Below the pieces are notes generated by a model. It worked only from the letters and a program-made list of their open reading frames with translations, was not told the DNA's origin and did not search any database. Both the position numbers and the translations under genes were made by a program. A stretch of 64,000 nucleotides of DNA from Methylohalomonas sp034521715 (GTDB lineage Bacteria > Pseudomonadota > Gammaproteobacteria > Methylohalomonadales > Methylohalomonadaceae), in NCBI GenBank assembly GCA_034521715.1, contig JAXHLY010000004.1, forward strand, positions 248,001-312,000, read 5' to 3'. Shown in pieces: positions 17,214 to 27,430 of the stretch; the first letter of the stretch is position 1, and every line of letters starts with the position of its first letter.

Positions 17214-18069
17214 TCAAAGATAAGCGTAAATACCTTCAGCCAAGCCCCATATGCCTGGCGCCAGTACGCCATCGGGTGAAAAACTACCCAGAGAGGGAGT
17301 GCGGTTGGCGTCATAGAGGACAACCCGGCCGTCAACGATTGCATAATCGAATTTGCCAAAATCGAAACCCAACTCCCGCCGCCAGCCGGCGCAACGTTTC
17401 AGGCACTTCGACAACCAGATCACGATGGATGATATTCCCGGACTTGATAACCGGCTCCCTGGAATAGCAGATGGAATTGGTTTCCTGGTCGCCAATAAAT
17501 ATCCATGTGCGCAGACAATATAAATCACCATGGCGTTCGGGCAGGAAACGTTCAACAACCATATTCGGATTCTTCCAGATAGCGGGAGGCACCTGCTCTA
17601 CAGATTCGTAAACAGCATAACCCGATCCGGAATGTGGTCTTGTCCGCTCGCAGTCTGTCTCAGCTTTTTCCTGACCGAGTCGTAATATCCGAGCAGTCTA
17701 TATTTTTCATCTCATGCGCCGCATCTGCAGGTTTGCCCCCGTAATTGCGGTTTGTTTCGACAATAACAGGACCTTCTGTAACAGTCGTTTGGAGTAACAA
17801 GATTGGTGCTGATGGATCGTTTCGATATATCTCTGACACGCCCGTTCAGGACTATGGGATACCGCTGTAGAAATAATAAATAATCATCTGGCACGACAGT
17901 AAGGTTCACATGCAGAATGGCCAGATCAGCATCCACATAACGTCCCGGCCCCTTGAGCACCGAGACACGCAGTCCCTTTTTACGCCAGTGCCTGGACATT
18001 CTCGAGTACAAAGTAACCACCGTTCACATAGCGATCATACTCATCTATTAGAATGACAATATGGTGCAT
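17214..18069 (-). pseudogene. ATP-grasp (RimK-like) family protein, several frameshifts
   Basis: Reading across frames gives one protein. MHHIVILIDEYDRYVNGGYF at the start (ATG at 18069) leads to SRHWRKKGLRVSVLKGPG, ADLAILHVNLTVVPDDYLLF, then NPNMVVERFLPERHGDLYCL, RTWIFIGDQETNSICYSREP, and finally LGFDFGKFDYAIVDGRVVLY and DANRTPSLGSF. The last segments match the ATP-grasp C-terminal lobe, where Asp/Asn residues bind magnesium and ATP. ATP-grasp enzymes join a carboxylate to an amine or thiol, so this could decorate the glycan with an amide-linked group. At least three frame changes are needed, so it is probably non-functional unless the sequence is wrong. Confidence 0.65.
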
Positions 18070-18179
18070 ATTAAATTCTGCATAATACCGAATTTCGAAA
18101 AGCTATTATTCTGATTATAATAAATAACACTTATACTATTATGTATATACCGTATTAATTTATTTACGACTACCCTGCT

Positions 18180-18698
18180 TATGATTGAAATCATATCATC
18201 CAGCATGACTCGCCTGGAGGCAGTATTTAATCCAGAATTACCCGGCACTCATGAATTTCTTCCCTGTAGCCGATTCCATTATTATCATAAAGCCATTGCA
18301 GATGGGCTTCCTGATTTATCACGATTATCATCATCTACGTCTCCGACCAACCAGAATCTGGCATCCATTCCCTCACGAGCCAGAATTCGTGCCACATCGA
18401 TGAATACCCCTGCACCTTTGTCATACAGAAGTCACGCGCAAATGTCACCACGGGCATATATTACGGTTAGGGCACGAAATGATATTCATCCAGATCGAGT
18501 ACCGCGACCTGGACTAGCACATCCCGCCCTGACGGGATGAATATGATATTGCAGTCCCTGGCGCTCGATATCTGCCACAGCGCTACCAGGGGTGCATGCA
18601 ACATGGACATCGTAGCCGGCATCCCTGGCAGCAAGCGCTATGGGCGGGCGGTGGGAAATAAAGAATACCGGATCATTAACAACGAATAATAGTCTCAC
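18180..18698 (-). pseudogene. Remnant of a GT4 glycosyltransferase
   Basis: The N-terminus MRLLFVVNDPVFFISHRPPI and ALAARDAGYDVHVACTPG belong to the donor-side start of a GT4 enzyme (WbpL-associated type). After SAVADIERQGLQYHIHP the coding sequence jumps, without the middle domain, to GVFIDVARILAREGMDARFW and LVGDVDDD from the C-terminal domain, and then stops. More than half of the gene is missing. It is true decay by internal deletion and not a single-base error. It lies between the polymerase and the ATP-grasp remnant. Confidence 0.65.
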
Positions 18699-18801
18699 AG
18701 CTATAAGCCTGACGTCCTATATCTCTTTTTTTCAGACGCGCTGCGATCTGCGCGTGACAACAATTGAGCTCAATTTCGGCTGGAAAATAAAAGGATATCA
18801 A

Positions 18802-19975
18802 TCAAATTATTATATTTTCTTCTTTATGCTGTGATTTAAGGTGAATAGCAACAGCAATGCAAGCCAACATGACCCAGAACATCGTAAATCTCAACCCCTG
18901 ATGTGCCAATCCGTAAACCAGTGCCGGCATAAGTAAAATAGCGCCAGGCAATAACCGTCTGCGAATAATAGCCCATAGCATGGCGGTAAAAGCTATGGTC
19001 CCCGGCAATCCATAACAAAAGAGCACTGTACCCAACGAGGAATGGAATTCATATTTGGGTAAAAATCTATGATAAGCACCTTCGCCCGCCCCAAATAATA
19101 AGTACCCGGGATGCTCGATAATACGGGTATATCCCCGCGCATAGAACATATTGCCTCCCTTGGAAAGATCATGCTCGAAACTGCCTGATCATGATATCGA
19201 CAACGGTCAAATCCTTAACCATGTATCCGATGGCTGCCAGGATCGCCAAGCCCAGCACACTGTAGGCAGGATAAAGATAGAAAGCCACCGGCGATAGTAC
19301 CAGCAGCCCCAGAATAGCCGCCTTCGACAACGACATTGCGATAATGACAACACCAACGCTGATCGCGATGGCAGCCAGCAGGTTCCTGACAGCACCCGCC
19401 CACATCGATGTCACAGCTATCATGACCAGCAGCAGGCCGGCATAGCCGAACTGGTTCGGATTATTGAAAAATCCGGTAGCGCGCAGGTCCGGCCTGTCTT
19501 CGCCGGAGAGCAACAGCCAGGCAATCTGTAACAACCCGATGAGTGTTAGTGCCACAACCGTGATCTGCAGGAACCGCTCCCGGTACAACACGCCCAGCAC
19601 AATACCCGCGCCCAGGACGGCGACATTGTAGCCATAGTACACGGGAAACCGCATCAGCGCGGGATCGGCGAGTTCGACGGCCCGGTACAGGGTAATCAGA
19701 ATGACATAACCCAGAAATCCCGACGCGAAGATCAGTATCGGCTGGTAGTCGGCTTCCATGGGCAAAGCCCTGTGGATCACGACTTGCAGCGCCAGCATGG
19801 TCACCAGAAGGACCATCACCAGATCGGCCGGCTGCGGCATGCCGCTCGGCAACGCATACCACGCCGACAGCAAGCAATACAGCCCCCACAAACCCAGCAC
19901 AACAGCGGGCAGCCTTCCCTGTCTCATGACGTCAGCGGCGTATTCCCTCATCGCGATTCCTGGCAACAGCGCCAT
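18802..19975 (-). pseudogene. wzy: O-antigen polymerase/ligase (Wzy/WaaL-like), one frameshift
   Basis: The first part (from MALLPGIAMREYA at 19975, or ATG at 19951) is strongly hydrophobic with about ten helices. It includes LRATGFFNNPNQFGYAGLLL, the NPN motif typical of Wzy/ligase periplasmic loops. Around 19160-19180 the frame shifts, and the continuation MFYARGYTRIIEHPGYLLFG, AGEGAYHRF and EFHSSLGTVLFCYGLPG carries the family's conserved H and EFHSS..G segment. Polymerisation or lipid A-core transfer of the repeat unit in the inner membrane is inferred from the family. It is adjacent to the GT-sulfotransferase fusion, 7 bases downstream. Confidence 0.82.
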
Positions 19976-19982
19976 ATCGGTT

Positions 19983-22115
19983 TCAACGGTTGAGGCGCAT
20001 GCCGGTCTGCGCCCCGTCGTCTTCGGCAGCCGGCGATGCCGGCAAGTCATCTTCCAGCCAATGCATTAATGCATACCCGGTGAGCTGCTCCAGCACCCTG
20101 ACATCCGCCTCGAAATACCGCGCCATCTCGGCACGCAGCGTTGCGGATACCGGACGGTCGTCGGGCGGTGCCGTGTTCAGGCGACGTACAGTCTGGGTGA
20201 ATTCGTAACCATATCTCGGCAGTCCCAGTTGCCGCCGGATCTTGTCGCCGACACGCAGCCCCTTCTGGACCAGCGGAAAGCGCGGGCGTTTCGCCTCATT
20301 CAATCGTGGGAAATCAAAACGATGATCATCCGGCAGTGACAGGAAATCCAGAACTCGACGGAAAACCATTGCCGGATCGGCGACCAGATCATCATAACGG
20401 AGCACCAGCACCCGTTCACGATCGACTGCGCGGTATAGTCTCTCCATCTGTTCACCAAGACGGCATACGGGGCCATACAACAGCGTCTTCGGATCGACGC
20501 AAAGCCAGGGGATATCCCGCCCCTGCGCCCGACTTTCCTGCAAGCGCCAGGCACGCTCGAAATCCAGTTCCGGCTCCTCGCCGTTGAATACTTTCTGCCG
20601 ATGCAAGGATACCGCCATCTCCAACGGATTTCGAATCAATACGATGAATCGCACGTCGGGACATTCGGACAGAATACGGGGCACGGCATCGCGGGAATAC
20701 AGGTACCAGACCGAGGCCTCGCCAATGTGACGTACCGATGCCGGCGCGTTCCGGAACAGTTTCCGGTATCTTGCCCGCGATTCGATAATCCGGTTCTTCA
20801 TGTCGACATTGAAATACTGCGGCTCTTTGATCGGGGCCATGAAAACGCCGGGATGTTCGCTTAGCCAAGAGGCCAGCGCGGTGGTACCGCATTTCGGTGC
20901 GCCCGGGATAAAGAAGCTCGGCATTCTTGCCGATGACGGCTGTCTGCCTGTCCTGTTTTTCTCAACCTGCCCGGAGTCGCCAACTATCCCGCGCCAGAGC
21001 TGCTCGTAATCGCGTGCCACCGCGTCAAGACTGTAACGCTCGACAATCCGATCCCGCGCCGCCCTGCCCAGCGTGTGTCGTTTTACCTGATCGCCAGACA
21101 GCCTGATCAGTGCATCCGCCAACGCCGCCGGATCCCGCGGCGGAACAACAAGACCCATATCGCCAATGATCGCTTTGGCATCGCCGACATCGGTGGCCAC
21201 ACACGGCACTCCGCAAGCCATGGCTTCGCCGATCACGTTGGAAAATCCCTCGCCCCAGGCGGAACTGCTGACTGCGATATCGAATGCGGCATTCAGCGCG
21301 GCGATGTCCCGCCGCTCGCCGAGCAAATGGATCCTGGAAAGTATGCCGGCCTGTTCGGCGGCGGTATGCAGTTCCCGGTTACCGCCATCCACCCCGGTCC
21401 CCGCGAACACGAAATACGCCTGCGGCACACGGCGGCAGACCTCGCCCGCCGCCCGAATCAGTCCCGCGTGATCCTTCATCGGGTGATAACGGGCAACATG
21501 GCCGATCAGCACGGCGTCCTCTGAAATATCCAATTCACTTGAAATATCCAATTCACTCCGCAGCCGCGCCCGCGCCGCCGGATCCGACCGCAGGATATTC
21601 GTATCGAAACCGTTCGCCAGGACATGGCTGGCATCGGCGCGATAACCCAATGCCTCATGCTGCAGGGCGGCAGTCCGACTGTTATAGATAATGGCATCAG
21701 GTTGGCCGGACAGCCATGTACCCAGCCAGATCACCTGGCGCAGCTCAAACGGTTCGACCGAGAGATCCACCACGGAATGACGCACGTTCCAGGCCAGCTT
21801 CGCGCCACTGCGCCGAGCCAGCCACCAGGCCGCCAGGTTGCCGTCGTACATCCAGCCCTGAACCAGATCCGGCCGGTAATCGCGCGCGATCCGGCCGGCC
21901 TGCCATAACACGCGGGCCGCTGATCGCCGCCCCTTGCCATTCAGCACATCAACCACGATGCCGGCATCGCGGATCTGTTCTCCGATCGCACCACTATGGC
22001 CCAGGCACAGGACCCGGTGTTCAATCGACGACTCCGATTCCTGCTTCAGCAAGCGGCAGAGCATGGTCTCGGCGCCGCCCGTATGCAGGCCGGTGATCAC
22101 GTGCAATATCTTCAT
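19983..22115 (-). CDS. Fused GT4 glycosyltransferase and PAPS-dependent sulfotransferase
   Basis: One intact 710-residue frame holds two enzymes. Residues 1 to about 375 are a GT-B glycosyltransferase: MKILHVITGLHTGGAETML, IGHVARYHPMKDHAGLIRAA, VFAGTGVDGG, and the donor site GEGFSNVIGEAMACGVPCVA. A 20-residue linker leads to a sulfotransferase at about 398-690, with the PAPS 5'-phosphosulfate loop PGAPKCGTTALASWL (about 404-418), the 3'-phosphate site FIVLIRNPLEMAVSL and LVLRYDDLVADP. It should add a sugar and sulfate the product or a nearby residue; that coupling is inferred. An upstream ATG at 22157 is in frame, but MKILHV at 22115 is the family start. An in-frame ATG at 20924 could give a separate sulfotransferase. 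Confidence 0.92.
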   Translation of the reverse strand: MKILHVITGLHTGGAETMLCRLLKQESESSIEHRVLCLGHSGAIGEQIRDAGIVVDVLNGKGRRSAARVLWQAGRIARDYRPDLVQGWMYDGNLAAWWLARRSGAKLAWNVRHSVVDLSVEPFELRQVIWLGTWLSGQPDAIIYNSRTAALQHEALGYRADASHVLANGFDTNILRSDPAARARLRSELDISSELDISEDAVLIGHVARYHPMKDHAGLIRAAGEVCRRVPQAYFVFAGTGVDGGNRELHTAAEQAGILSRIHLLGERRDIAALNAAFDIAVSSSAWGEGFSNVIGEAMACGVPCVATDVGDAKAIIGDMGLVVPPRDPAALADALIRLSGDQVKRHTLGRAARDRIVERYSLDAVARDYEQLWRGIVGDSGQVEKNRTGRQPSSARMPSFFIPGAPKCGTTALASWLSEHPGVFMAPIKEPQYFNVDMKNRIIESRARYRKLFRNAPASVRHIGEASVWYLYSRDAVPRILSECPDVRFIVLIRNPLEMAVSLHRQKVFNGEEPELDFERAWRLQESRAQGRDIPWLCVDPKTLLYGPVCRLGEQMERLYRAVDRERVLVLRYDDLVADPAMVFRRVLDFLSLPDDHRFDFPRLNEAKRPRFPLVQKGLRVGDKIRRQLGLPRYGYEFTQTVRRLNTAPPDDRPVSATLRAEMARYFEADVRVLEQLTGYALMHWLEDDLPASPAAEDDGAQTGMRLNR

Positions 22116-22321
22116 GCGCGAGCGAAACGCTGCCACCGTACCGCATCGGCCATGCACGAAACTCTGTCACGATCTGATGCAATCTTATGCATCTGCCCGG
22201 GAAAACCGGCTCCGCACCGGACAGCAGGCGACTCGGCCAGTTCGTATTCCCGGCAGGTTCTCGACCCAGGCCATGGCGCGGCCAGTACTCTTAACGGGAA
22301 CGAGAATTGATCCAACAAAAT

Positions 22322-23153
22322 CTAGCCGGGCCACCGGGCCACTACGTTATAGTGCGTGAATGCAGGCCTGATCCAGGCCGGTACGATATCTTCAATGCCC
22401 TGCCATTTATCCGCCCAGGGCCTGTTGGGAAACAGGCGATAGTGGCGGACCGATTGATTCTCGAAGCCGACTCGCTGCAGATCCCGGCGCAATCGGCCCG
22501 AGGTTGTAATGCGTTCATTACCATAGGGATGGGAGACGCCGTGACTGTCCGTGTAATAGCGATCGTCCTGAAACCGCGCTGTAGAAAATGCTGGAACTGG
22601 ATCAGGGATTCCAGCCATTGGTCTACGGAAATTGATCGCGACGCCACCGGGCCGCAATAACCGACCCAGCAACTGCATGAAATCCTTCCTCGGTTCGACA
22701 TGATGAAAAGTCTGCTCCATCCAGATACAGTCGAACCGGCCCAGAGAAACCGCATCAAAGGTGGAAATCTGCCTGAACTCGACATCCGGATTCACGCCAA
22801 ATGCCTGCCTGGTGTGCTCGAGACAGGGCCATCGCGGTCGCGAGACGCTCGGCATTCAGATCGATACCGGTGACCGACGCCCCCTGCAGACCAAGCCAGA
22901 GACTCTCGGTACCGCAGCCACAACCGACTTCCAGCAGCCTGCAACCCGGCGATCCACGTACAAATTGCTCAACTTCCTGTACCTGCGAAGCATAGTGCTT
23001 GCGCACATAGTCACCAAAATGATTCAGGAATGAATAATAGTACCTTTTCAGCATGGCTTGCTCGGCTTCTGGTATACGGGGCGCCCGCAGCCAGTAATCA
23101 AGCCATCCTGAAATGTCCTGAAACGGAACTTGTGCCGCCAGATCCTTATCCAT
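22322..23153 (-). pseudogene. Class I SAM-dependent methyltransferase, one frameshift
   Basis: From ATG at 23153 (MDKDLAAQVPFQDISGWLDY) the frame contains the SAM motif CRLLEVGCGCGTESLWLGLQ and GASVTGIDLNAERL. It then shifts near 22820, and the second frame continues with TRQAFGVNPDVEFRQI, LGRFDCIWMEQTFHHVEPRK and LLGRLLRPGGVAINF. The joined product of about 277 residues is a complete methyltransferase. Its ATG overlaps the stop of the preceding GT4 gene by eight bases, so the two were coupled. Substrate is unknown, probably a sugar hydroxyl or amine of the repeat unit. Confidence 0.8.
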
Positions 23154-24279
23154 CAGAAATCTGATTGGTATCTCGCCCACCGAGTACCTTTCGGGCTCGC
23201 GCAAGTCGCCGATAGTGTTGCTGATGCTGTGCCCTGGCATTATCTCCGAGTCGTTTTTTCAGGGATGAATCCGAGAGTATACGCCGAGCCGCCCGCTCCC
23301 ATTCATCCAGATTATCGGGCTCACAAAGCAATGCTGACTCATCATCGACGAGCAGTTCACGGACCATGGGGATGTCCGAAGCAATAATCGGTGTACCGCA
23401 TGCCATGTACTCGAAGATTTTCAGTGGCGAACCCCAGTCGGTATCATCCCGTTTCCGGCGTTGTCTGTAACCTGCGGGTTGATATGGCGCCAGGGCGCCA
23501 TGAAAAGCCTGTATATAGCCCGGTATTGAAGCCGGATTCTGATAACCCAGGAAATGCAGATTATCATGACCAACGTTTCCATAGTTGGATTCTGCTTCTT
23601 CCCGGGAAGCACCGATCACCTGGAATTCCGCCTCGGGGATTCGCTTTGCCAGCTCGATAATAATCTGCAGCCCCTTTCTCCTGTCTATTCCCCCTGTATA
23701 ACCGAACACGGGGCGGTCACCTGATCCGCCTTGCGGCAATTCCGTATCATCCACTAGATGACAATCATCGGAGCCATTCGGGGCAACAAGTATTTTTCCC
23801 TCCAGCAGATTACCGAATGCACGCACATATTCGTCCTTTAATGCCCGGGATACGACAACCAGTTTCCTGAAATCCGGGCTCCTGACCAGTTGTTTGAAAA
23901 AAAACGAGGCCAATTTGTTTTCGGGACGATGAGATTCATAGATGATCGGAAGGCCCTGGTTCCTGAGCAGGTACAGGGACAGCAGGTGACGACCATAGAC
24001 CAGGTCCGGATTGCAATGCCTGGAAAACGCTTGCCTCACTTTCCATCCATACAGCAGGGTACCGCAGCCTGGGAACCAGCAACCAGGAAGCAAAAACAAC
24101 CGAATGCCCGAGTTCAGTTGATACCAGTCCCTGATCTCGGGCTCGGAATAGCCGGCATGACAGGCAAACAGATCGACCTCGTGGCCCAGCTCGGCAAAGG
24201 CATTGCACATGCCGGCCACCTGGGCACAGTTGGCCGTACCCGTCCCCAGTGGTGAAACAGACATATAGGCTATCTTCAT
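23146..24279 (-). CDS. GT4-family glycosyltransferase
   Basis: This intact 377-residue GT-B enzyme starts MKIAYMSVSPLGTGTANCAQ. PVFGYTGGIDRRKGLQIIIE marks the start of the C-terminal domain. SPLKIFEYMACGTPIIASDI is the nucleotide-sugar-binding segment with its E-x7-E-like layout. DNLHFLGYQNPASIPGYIQA is typical of the family. It should transfer a sugar from an NDP donor to the lipid-linked repeat unit on the cytoplasmic face. It lies between a GT2 gene (25-base gap) and the methyltransferase it overlaps, in one minus-strand operon. Confidence 0.9.
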   Translation of the reverse strand: MKIAYMSVSPLGTGTANCAQVAGMCNAFAELGHEVDLFACHAGYSEPEIRDWYQLNSGIRLFLLPGCWFPGCGTLLYGWKVRQAFSRHCNPDLVYGRHLLSLYLLRNQGLPIIYESHRPENKLASFFFKQLVRSPDFRKLVVVSRALKDEYVRAFGNLLEGKILVAPNGSDDCHLVDDTELPQGGSGDRPVFGYTGGIDRRKGLQIIIELAKRIPEAEFQVIGASREEAESNYGNVGHDNLHFLGYQNPASIPGYIQAFHGALAPYQPAGYRQRRKRDDTDWGSPLKIFEYMACGTPIIASDIPMVRELLVDDESALLCEPDNLDEWERAARRILSDSSLKKRLGDNARAQHQQHYRRLARARKVLGGRDTNQISDG

Positions 24280-24304
24280 GAAACTCGAGACTGTGCTGGC
24301 GTCC

Positions 24305-25192
24305 TTACGAACGATCGGGGCGGCGCAACTTGAGGAGCAGCAGAGCCCTGTGCAAGGTGTTATACAGCTTGATGACGTAACATAACAGCAGCGCGCCGGC
24401 CTTTTCTTCCAGGGTCAGCTCCTGCCGCTTTCGTATCTGCCTGTAGGCAAAGACGGGGGGCAATATCCCGCGCCCCAACCAGGCCATATGGCCAATCAGG
24501 CCCGAAGGCCTGCGTATTCTGACCGTGCCGCCCAGTATTCGCCGGCGTTTGGCCAGCAGTTCCCCGACCGTCCGCCGGGCGGGATGCTGAACGACCACAT
24601 CGGGCGCGTAGGTAATGCCGATGCCAGGCATCCCGCGCACGCGAGCCCCACTCCATATCCGCCCCGGACGGCAGCGAGTCATCGAACAGACCCACACGGT
24701 CGAAGTTTTCGCGCCAGGTAATCAGGTTCGCGGTCACCGAGGTGCCGTCTTCCGCGTTCTGTTCCTGTCGGAAGGCGAATGCCTTTTCGTATTTTTCCGC
24801 CAGTGTCAGACGCTGCGCATGATAGATGAGCTTCCATCCGGCCGGCAACGCGATCGGCACCATCCTGCAGATGCTGAACGGCATTCGTGATCCAGTCCCT
24901 TGCGGGAATGCAGTCGGCATCCGTGAAGGCGACAACCTCGCCGCGCGCCACCGAGAGCCCCCGGTTACGTGCTGCATAGGAGCCCGGCTTCCCCTCATCG
25001 ACAATCCGAATCGTGCCGGCATAGCCAGCCCCTGGTGCCGGCTTCATCCGCGGGATCGTTGTTGACCACGATGATTTCAAGGGACTCCGGAGGATAATGC
25101 TGCTGCGACAGGGCATGCAGACAGTCCCGCAGGCGGTCCCAGTCATGATAAACAGGCACGATGACGGAGACATAGGGTGTATCCCTAGGCAA
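24305..25192 (-). pseudogene. GT2-family glycosyltransferase, at least three frameshifts
   Basis: Translation begins at TTG 25192 with an AAGG-type ribosome site and reads PYVSVIVPVYHDWDRLRDCL and SLEIIVVNNDPADE. Further frames supply PGSYAARNRGLSVARGEVVA with FTDADCIPARDWI (DxD), TSVTANLITWRENFDRVGLF with DDSLPSGADMEW, and the tail ELLAKRRRILGGTVR. Together this is one GT-A enzyme of about 295 residues. It is clearly related to the plus-strand GT2 gene at 54770 (PGSYAARN..., FTDADCLP...). The disruptions are single-base. Confidence 0.8.
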
Positions 25193-25291
25193 TTTCCAAC
25201 CTTACATCTATCCCATTGTAATTAATTTGGATCTCAACCAGTTGCCATTGCAAGTCATAGCCTGCATGATCAAAAGTATATATGTTTACAG

Positions 25292-26465
25292 TTAACCGAG
25301 CTCTCTGACCAAATCAAGATACCCAGCAATCATAGTTTGATCAGAATATCTAGCGCGAACCGTCTCTTTGCGCATGTCGACAGATTGATTCATTGATCAT
25401 CATTTAACATGATGCTGACCATTGCCTCGGATAGAGTCCAGGATCCTCGATAGGCACAAGAATACCATCCTTATTCTGAGTGATAATTTCTCTTGGCCCG
25501 GTATCGCAGTCAGTCAGCAATGCAAGGAAGGCCCAGGGCCATGGCCTCGAGCAAGGCATTAGGCAGTCCCTCGCGTCGTGAAGGGAGTACGAAAGTATCG
25601 CAATTAGCCAGCAAGGGAAGCGGATCACTTTGTTCTCCCATAAAAATTACATAGTCAGTAAGTTTTGCTCTCTCTACCAAGCAACGCAGTTTCTGCTCAT
25701 CATCTCCGCTACCTATCAGAACGAGGGCTGTATCGTAATACTTATACTGATAAACAACCTGGTGCATAGCATCTATCAGGATATCAAGCCCTTTCGCCTG
25801 ATTTCTAGACTTCCTGAAAAGCAAAAATAAAAATTACCTTTTGGTGGTTTACATGCTTTTAGTGTTATTACTTTACAGCTGAATATCAGTATTGATGCCA
25901 TTTGGTATATGACATGTTTTACTAGCAATACAAGGGTATTGTAATGCATATCTGCTGTTTCCATCACTGGATACAGAAATAATTCGTGTAGGGAAACCTA
26001 GTCTTCTATACTCATTTAAGCATGCAAAGTAGCGAGATAAGGCATATTTCGCACGATCAGTATCCCGGGTTGGCCCGGATCGGACCGCTATTGTCGGAAT
26101 CGATGCCAAAAGTCCGGCATAGCCTACCAAGCTATTAATCGTACCCGCACGGCTAATTAAGACACTACAACGATATTTCTTGGTTGCGATAGCCAGTGTA
26201 CTCACATGTTTAATACTAAATCGCCTCGGTACATGAGCGACGGGTGAACACAGGATTGAGGACTACATTTACACCTGACTCTGCAAAAGCGTCATAAAGA
26301 TACTTTTGTCCCCAACCAAATATGACAAAAGGAAAGAAGTCTAGTACTGATGCCGTTCTGAACAAAGCCTTGTGAGATTTTAAGGGCTTGCTTTTCGGTG
26401 CCCCTGGACTTGAGATAGGGTAATGCAATACCAACTACCGGCTGTACTCCTCTTCTATTATCCAT
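25292..26465 (-). pseudogene. GT4-family glycosyltransferase, several frameshifts
   Basis: ATG at 26465 opens MDNRRGVQPVVGIALPYLKS followed by RGTEKQALKISQGFVQNGI, a typical GT4 start with the TEKQA helix. Other frames continue with FGWGQKYLYDAFAESGVNVV, SRAGTINSLVGYAGLLASIP and GLDILIDAMHQVV. Later segments are TALVLIGSGDDEQKLRCLVE, DTFVLPSRREGLPNALLEAM and a C-terminus ending in AGYLDLVRELG. The stop is at 25292. The start overlaps the end of the preceding sulfotransferase gene by 31 bases. The gene is AT-rich compared with its GT4 neighbour at 23146, consistent with foreign origin. Confidence 0.75.
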
Positions 26466-27430
26466 AATGTTTTTTCTTGTATGAATATCGTGTTTTTTTC
26501 AGAAAGGAAATTATTGGCATCAGCCTGGATTTGATTTTTTGCAGCATAGTACGCTCTGGGAGAGAGGCAACAATGTAGTTGCTGTAACCCATAATTGGTA
26601 TAAGAATCAGCCAGACTATTCTCAATTTTTTGAATCTCCCAAAGCTCCAACTCATTCTTCCAAGAATGAATACGCTTGAGATTAGGCTCCTTGTTTATTA
26701 ATGCATGTTGTTTTGCAGTATATTTCAGGTACTATAAAGCCACTGCCACTTAGCATGGTACTATCATAATCAATACCGCAGAAGTCGCAGATTTGTCTCA
26801 GCTGTAACTTCTGGTTGTTCTACGAGGTCTTCGTAATACACTCGCATACATACACCCGGATAAGCCTGTTCAAACGCCAAACCAAATGCCAGTTTCTGTG
26901 ACCAAAAAAAAGCCGCCTGCTCAGCAGTGTCCGGGCCCCAGTCCAATGGAAGCACAGACGCAGCTACTCCCCTGGGATCCCGCACTAAGTGGATGAATTT
27001 AGCAGCAGGAAATATCGTCATTAACGTGACCGGGTCTTGAATATTATGGGGTGTATGGTCTATCCAGATATTACAGGTTCTAGATAGGCTGTGTTTACTG
27101 GCATACATATTGACAAGAATATATAAAAAATGAGCAAGATCGTTTTGGCTTCAAGATTTCGGGCAACTCATTACTAGCTGGCGATGATATATCCCAAATC
27201 TTGAAACGAAAACTATTATCCAACCACTGAAGTAGTTTATCCCTATCAACGCCACTGCGCCAATCAGGACCGATTGCGTATAAGTACTTTTTGTTTAAAA
27301 ATGAGACTCAGGCGTTCACTTCACGCCCTTTCCCCACTTTCCCAAGATCGCGCCAAGCATTGTTGTCCCACTGCGGGGACAGCCGCCGATAAATGCAGGA
27401 ATACATCGACGTTTGTCGCGAGAAAGCTAT
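26435..27430 (-). pseudogene. PAPS-dependent sulfotransferase A, frameshifted
   Basis: The N-terminal loop CIPAFIGGCPRSGTTMLGAI (about 27325-27395) is a perfect 5'-phosphosulfate-binding motif. Other frames give the 3'-phosphate site PAAKFIHLVRDPRGVAASVL, WGPDTAEQAAFFWSQKLAFG and YYEDLVEQPEVTAE. The family tail runs from NLKRIHSWKNELELWEIQKI to NSLADSYTNYGLQ. No ATG is in frame near the AGGAG at about 27434, so the start is lost or miscalled. It would sulfate the glycan or a carrier-linked sugar in the cytoplasm. It follows sulfotransferase B tightly. Confidence 0.78.
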
